From Sphingosinithalassobacter sp. CS137 (GTDB taxonomy: Bacteria; Pseudomonadota; Alphaproteobacteria; Sphingomonadales; Sphingomonadaceae), in contig NZ_CP060494.1 of assembly GCF_014334115.1 (NCBI RefSeq), positions 1,240,001 to 1,304,000 of the forward strand: a stretch of 64,000 nucleotides of DNA. The letters run 5' to 3'. Below, in pieces: positions 60,488 through 64,000 of the stretch. How positions within the stretch are numbered: position 1 is the first letter of the stretch; each line of letters starts with the position of its first letter. The notes beneath the pieces are model-generated. The model searched no databases. It had not been told where the DNA came from and saw only the letters and a program-made list of their open reading frames with translations. The position numbers and the translations under genes were made by a program.

Positions 60488-62158
60488 GTGGGGGAATTGC
60501 GCGTCATCGTCGCCGCCGTCTTGGCGGTCCTGCTGTTCATGGCGCCGGCCGCCCGTGCCGAGCTCGCGCTCGCGGACTCCGGTTGCGGCGCAGCCACCGG
60601 GCGCGACGGCGATGCCGACGCCGCACTCGCGCAGATCGATCGCAACGGCTGCTCCGGACTCGGCACCATGCCGGGGGAGCGGCAGTGGATGATCGTCAGC
60701 TTCCCCGATGCGATCGAACTGTCGCAATCGTCGCTGCTGCGCACCAAGATCGCGCATTTCACTCGGATCGGCGTCCGCATCGACACCGCCGACGGGCGCA
60801 GCGTCACCCGCAGCTGGGATCCTTCGATCACGCAGCACAACCGGCTGCCGACCAGCCTCTTTACACTTCCGCTCGACGTCACGGCGCCGATCCAGCGGAT
60901 CGCGGTGTTCGTCGACGATACCCAATCGGCCGATGCGCTCAGCAATGTCGCCATCGTCCCCGCAGAAGACGCTGCGGCAAGGCGGACGACAGGGGCGCTC
61001 CTGTTCGCGCTGCTCTGCGGCCTGATCGCAGTTCCGATCCTCTACAATCTCGCCTTTCTAGCGGTGCTGCGCGAACGCTTTCTTGTCTGGCACATTGCGA
61101 TGGCGGGCTCGATCCTGGTCTACGCCGCCACTGCCTCGGGGCTGATGCTCGAGCTGTTCCCGGCGCTGTCGCTCCGCGCCCGGATGGAAGTGCTGCACTG
61201 GAGCTTCGGCGCATCGATCTCCGCCGGAGCAGTGTTCCTCACCTGCTATGTCGAACGTTCCAGCCTTTCGCCGCGGATGCTGTTTCTGCTGCGTGCTGCC
61301 GCCGCTTGGGCGATTTTGGTCAATCTCGCGCTCTCCTTCGCGCCGCTGTCGACACCCGCCGATTTCGATCTGCTGCATGATGCCGGGTTGGGTGTGGTGA
61401 TGCTGGTGACGATCGCGGCGATCACACAGGCGCTGCGGCGCGGCAGCCGTGCCGCGATCTTCGTGGCCGCCGGCTGGAGCATCATCATTCTCTCGTTGCT
61501 CGATCGGCTGGCGCGCGCCTTCGGCTTCTACGACGCGCCCTTGTTCTTTAACGATGTGCTGTACTTCGGCCTCGCCTTCGAAACCGTCGTCACCGCGCTC
61601 GGCGTCGCCGGCCGGTTCCTCGCGATCCGACGCGAACGCGACCGCGCCTGCGAACATGCCGAGACGATGGAGCGCCTGGCCGAAACCGATCCGCTCACAG
61701 GCATTCTCAACCGGCGTGCGCTGCAGCGACACTATGAACAGGGTGCGCCGCCGATAGCGGTCGCGCTGGTCGACCTCGATCATTTCAAGGGCATCAACGA
61801 CGCCCATGGCCATGACGTCGGCGATCGCGTGCTGCGCATCGCGGCACAGGCGCTGGACGGCAGCGGCGCGAACATTGCCGGCAGGATGGGCGGCGAAGAG
61901 TTCGTCCTGCTGCTCTACGGGTCACGCCCCGAGCGCACCGCCGAGCAGCTTCGCCAGGCGATCACCGCCCGAGTCGCGCGCCACGTCCCCGGGCTGGACC
62001 GGCCGGTCACGGCCAGCATGGGCCTCGTCCGCCCGTCGCCCGAGGCGGACTTCGAAGCGGTTTGCGCCGCCGCCGACCGGCTGCTCTATGCCGCCAAGGC
62101 GGACGGAAGGAATCGGCTCGTCGGCGCGCCGCCGTCAGCGCTTGGGGTCGCCGCCTGA
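60488..62158 (+). CDS. Membrane-bound diguanylate cyclase (7TM-DISM-like sensor, GGDEF)
   Basis: Makes cyclic di-GMP. The 556-residue product has a signal peptide, a periplasmic domain (about 30-160), seven hydrophobic helices (about 170-385) and a C-terminal GGDEF domain (about 400-540): ETDPLTGILNRRAL, DLDHFKGINDAHGHDVGD and active-site GRMGGEEFVLLL. The RxxD inhibitory site five residues before the motif is missing, so product inhibition is not expected. GTG 60488 has no strong ribosome binding site. A TTAACCAAT word lies 40 bases upstream. Confidence 0.88.
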   Translation: MGELRVIVAAVLAVLLFMAPAARAELALADSGCGAATGRDGDADAALAQIDRNGCSGLGTMPGERQWMIVSFPDAIELSQSSLLRTKIAHFTRIGVRIDTADGRSVTRSWDPSITQHNRLPTSLFTLPLDVTAPIQRIAVFVDDTQSADALSNVAIVPAEDAAARRTTGALLFALLCGLIAVPILYNLAFLAVLRERFLVWHIAMAGSILVYAATASGLMLELFPALSLRARMEVLHWSFGASISAGAVFLTCYVERSSLSPRMLFLLRAAAAWAILVNLALSFAPLSTPADFDLLHDAGLGVVMLVTIAAITQALRRGSRAAIFVAAGWSIIILSLLDRLARAFGFYDAPLFFNDVLYFGLAFETVVTALGVAGRFLAIRRERDRACEHAETMERLAETDPLTGILNRRALQRHYEQGAPPIAVALVDLDHFKGINDAHGHDVGDRVLRIAAQALDGSGANIAGRMGGEEFVLLLYGSRPERTAEQLRQAITARVARHVPGLDRPVTASMGLVRPSPEADFEAVCAAADRLLYAAKADGRNRLVGAPPSALGVAA

Positions 62159-62165
62159 AGCCGGC

Positions 62166-62600
62166 TTACCAGCTTCCGGTATTCGGCATCGATGCCCAAG
62201 GTTCCTGCGGCTCGAGCCGCCCGTCCTGCAACAATTCGATCGAGATCCCGTCGGGCGTGCGGACAAAGGCCATATGGCCGTCGCGCGGCGGCCGGTTGAT
62301 CGTGACGCCGGCATGCATCAGCCGCTGGCAGCTCGCATAGATATCCTCTACTCGGAACGCGAGGTGCCCGAAATTGCGCCCGCCGCTATATTCCTCCGGG
62401 TCCCAGTTATAGGTTAGCTCCACTTCGGCCCGGCCGGGCTCGCCCGGCGCGCCGCGATCCTCGTCGGCGGCGAGGTAGATCAGCGTGAAGCGCCCCTGCT
62501 CGCTTTCCATCCGCCGAGTCTCTTTCAATCCCAGCAGCTCGAAGAAGCGGATCGTCGCGTCCGGATCGCTGACGCGAAGCATGGTGTGCAGATAGCGCAT
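62166..62600 (-). CDS. gloA: Lactoylglutathione lyase (glyoxalase I)
   Basis: Isomerises the methylglyoxal-glutathione hemithioacetal to S-lactoylglutathione. The 144-residue product has the family start MRYLHTMLRVSDPDATIRFF with the first metal His, ELTYNWDPEEYSGGRNFGHL (Glu and His ligands) and FVRTPDGISIELLQ (last Glu). It lies 1.8 kb from gloB in the same direction, separated by the diguanylate cyclase on the opposite strand. Confidence 0.95.
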   Translation of the reverse strand: MRYLHTMLRVSDPDATIRFFELLGLKETRRMESEQGRFTLIYLAADEDRGAPGEPGRAEVELTYNWDPEEYSGGRNFGHLAFRVEDIYASCQRLMHAGVTINRPPRDGHMAFVRTPDGISIELLQDGRLEPQEPWASMPNTGSW

Positions 62601-62661
62601 GGCCTGTCCTCCTGAAGATCGGCCCGCGACATAGGGTGCCGGCGGCTCAGCCGCCAGCCGC

Positions 62662-63408
62662 TCATTCGCCGGCGGCGAACTGCGCCAGCGCCTCGCGTGC
62701 CGCCGCCGCGGGCGCCGTCCCGGGGGCGAGCGCGATCACCTGTTCCCAGGCCGAACGGGCGCTTTCGGCATCGCCCTCCAGCGCCGCGATATTGCCTGCT
62801 TCGAGCTGCACCGAGGCGTCGTCGCCGGCGAGCCGCAGCGCCTGATCGATGTCGCGCCGCGCACGCATCGAATCCTCCTGCCGCCGCGCAAGAGTCGCCG
62901 AGAGCAGCCATGCCAGCGGGTCTTCGGGCGCGTGTCGCAGCGCCTTGTCGAGGTCGCTTCGCGCGCTCGCCAGATCATTCGCCGCAACCAGCGCTCGCGC
63001 ACGATCGAGATGCGCCTCGCCGCGCGCCAGACCGGAAAGCCCGCCGGCGGCGATCGCGGTATCGAGCGCAGCCCGCGCCTTGTCCGGATCGCCCGCCGCG
63101 AGCCAGGCATTGCCCGCCTGTGCCCAGAAGTCGGCGGCGCGGCTGTCCTGTCCCGCCTCCGCCTCGCGCGCGGCATCGGTGAAGGCGCCTGCCGCGGCCT
63201 CGTAGCGACGCTGGTTGGCATAAGCGATGCCCAGGCATTGTCGCGCCAGGAAGCCGCCGCCTTGCAGCCGCCAGCGAGTCGCCTCCGTCTCGCCGCGCGC
63301 GGGGCTGCTCGCCGCCAATTCCATGCAGCGCGCGCCCCGATCCTGCGGATCGGGCACCGAACCCGGAGCGGCCTGGGCGATCAGGGCGAGGGATTGGACG
63401 AGGAGCAT
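62662..63408 (-). CDS. Tetratricopeptide repeat protein with N-terminal signal
   Basis: A 248-residue exported protein with a short hydrophobic N-terminus (MLLVQSLALIAQAAPG) and four or five TPR-like repeats (YANQRRYEAAAGAFTDAARE, ARSDLDKALRHAPEDPLAWL, ARRDIDQALRLAGDDASVQL). TPR proteins serve as scaffolds; the partner is unknown. Its start overlaps the 3' end of the alpha/beta hydrolase gene by 28 bases, so the two are co-transcribed. Confidence 0.8.
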   Translation of the reverse strand: MLLVQSLALIAQAAPGSVPDPQDRGARCMELAASSPARGETEATRWRLQGGGFLARQCLGIAYANQRRYEAAAGAFTDAAREAEAGQDSRAADFWAQAGNAWLAAGDPDKARAALDTAIAAGGLSGLARGEAHLDRARALVAANDLASARSDLDKALRHAPEDPLAWLLSATLARRQEDSMRARRDIDQALRLAGDDASVQLEAGNIAALEGDAESARSAWEQVIALAPGTAPAAAAREALAQFAAGE

Positions 63409-64000
63409 CGGGCGGTCACCTCTTCGACGGCGCGGATCAGAAGCGCGATGTCGCGCTCGCGCGACAGGCGGTGGTCGCCGTCCTTGACAAGCCAGGTCTG
63501 CACCTCGGCTGAACGAAGCCGTTCGGCGAGGCCCAGTGCGCGTTCCCACGGCACATCGGGGTCGCGCTGACCCTGAAGCAGCACCACCGGTCCATCGAAC
63601 GCGATCGGACCGATCATCACGCGATTGGCTTCGCCCGAGGTCCAGAACGCGCGCGTGGTGACGGTCGGCTGGTCGGAATAGTCCGACGGTTCCTCGAGCC
63701 TGCCCTTGGAGAGCATCTCCAGCTTCTGTTCCTGGGTGAAGCCCCAGTCAGTGAAATCGGGCGCGGCGGCGATGCCGACCAGCCCCGCGACGCGGTCGGG
63801 GCGCAGTGCGGCAGCGAGCAGCATCAGCCAGCCGCCCATCGAGGATCCGACCAGGATCACCGGCCCCGTCACCACGCGATCGATCATCGCCAGTACGTCG
63901 TCGCGCCAGCGCTCCAGCGTCTGGTCCTCGAAAGCGCCTTCGCTCTCCCCGCATCCGGCATAGTCGAAACGGCAATATTCGCGCCCCTGCGCCTGCGCCC
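63381..64000 (-). CDS. Alpha/beta hydrolase (BEM46/ABHD10-like), 5' end outside the window
   Basis: Partial gene; 206 codons are visible and the reading frame stays open to the window edge. It has YCRFDYAGCGESEG, the nucleophile GSSMGGWLML, the Asp region LLQGQRDPDVPWERAL and the catalytic His in VKDGDHRLSRE. The set is typical of small serine hydrolases such as ABHD10 or YqiA-like esterases. Substrate unknown. Confidence 0.85.
   Translation of the reverse strand, partial: AQAQGREYCRFDYAGCGESEGAFEDQTLERWRDDVLAMIDRVVTGPVILVGSSMGGWLMLLAAALRPDRVAGLVGIAAAPDFTDWGFTQEQKLEMLSKGRLEEPSDYSDQPTVTTRAFWTSGEANRVMIGPIAFDGPVVLLQGQRDPDVPWERALGLAERLRSAEVQTWLVKDGDHRLSRERDIALLIRAVEEVTARCSSSNPSP

Overview
The window is a high-GC chromosomal segment from an alphaproteobacterium, most likely Sphingomonadales (Sphingomonas or a close relative). 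The basis is the mix of gene families and order: hisE near a HIT-family gene, hrcA-grpE, rph-rdgB, an hslV/hslU pair, glnD, FixL/FixJ with a Cx2Cx7C-type FNR, a TonB-dependent receptor, a DUF2171 protein and a gene-transfer-agent-type holin. This is inference from the sequence alone. Most of the window is core chromosome with short operons; no integrase, transposase or CRISPR array was seen.

Layout. 1-3.7 kb: hisE, then three consecutive genes (aspartyl protease/PDZ, HIT protein, Na+ symporter) that together carry six single-base homopolymer frameshifts; sequence error is more likely than decay. 3.8-8.4 kb: amino-acid permease, Rrf2 regulator plus methyltransferase, alanine/glycine:cation symporter. 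8.4-8.96 kb: four tandem 139-bp repeats with REP-like hairpins, running into the 3' end of an adenosine kinase gene. 9-16.3 kb: EI24 membrane protein, lipoprotein, queG, an ABC-2 exporter pair, a cytochrome P450 whose ribosome binding site lies in a hairpin, and msrB. 16.3-23.4 kb: small envelope genes, extensin-like protein, NUDIX, MgtC, tRNA-Ala, a disordered DUF2171 protein and an XRE-controlled three-gene operon. 23.4-25.8 kb: a Mur ligase divergent from an LD-carboxypeptidase, which suggests murein recycling. 25.9-31.9 kb: GH43, thrS, Uma2, infC, an ArsR-SRPBCC operon and a VOC protein.

31.9-45.2 kb: CPA1 antiporter, glnD, hrcA-grpE, rph-rdgB, tRNA-Tyr, M28 peptidase-rlmB, ferredoxin, AlkA-type glycosylase and ROK kinase. 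45.2-51.9 kb is a low-oxygen response island: a 40-aa membrane protein and hemN diverge from a perfect TTGAT-N4-ATCAA site, followed by a UspA protein, a flavodoxin-fold oxidoreductase, heme-PAS FixL, FixJ, a lone receiver and an FNR with four candidate cluster cysteines. FixL-FixJ and FNR would sense oxygen by heme and by a 4Fe-4S cluster, and the palindrome is the expected output site.

51.9-64 kb: a TonB-dependent receptor, a two-gene GH108 endolysin plus 3TM holin lysis cassette of the gene-transfer-agent type with no capsid genes nearby, hslV and hslU separated by a D-amino-acid-oxidase-like gene, a tandem pair of paralogous lipoproteins, glyoxalase II and I on either side of a diguanylate cyclase, a TPR protein and a partial alpha/beta hydrolase running off the end.
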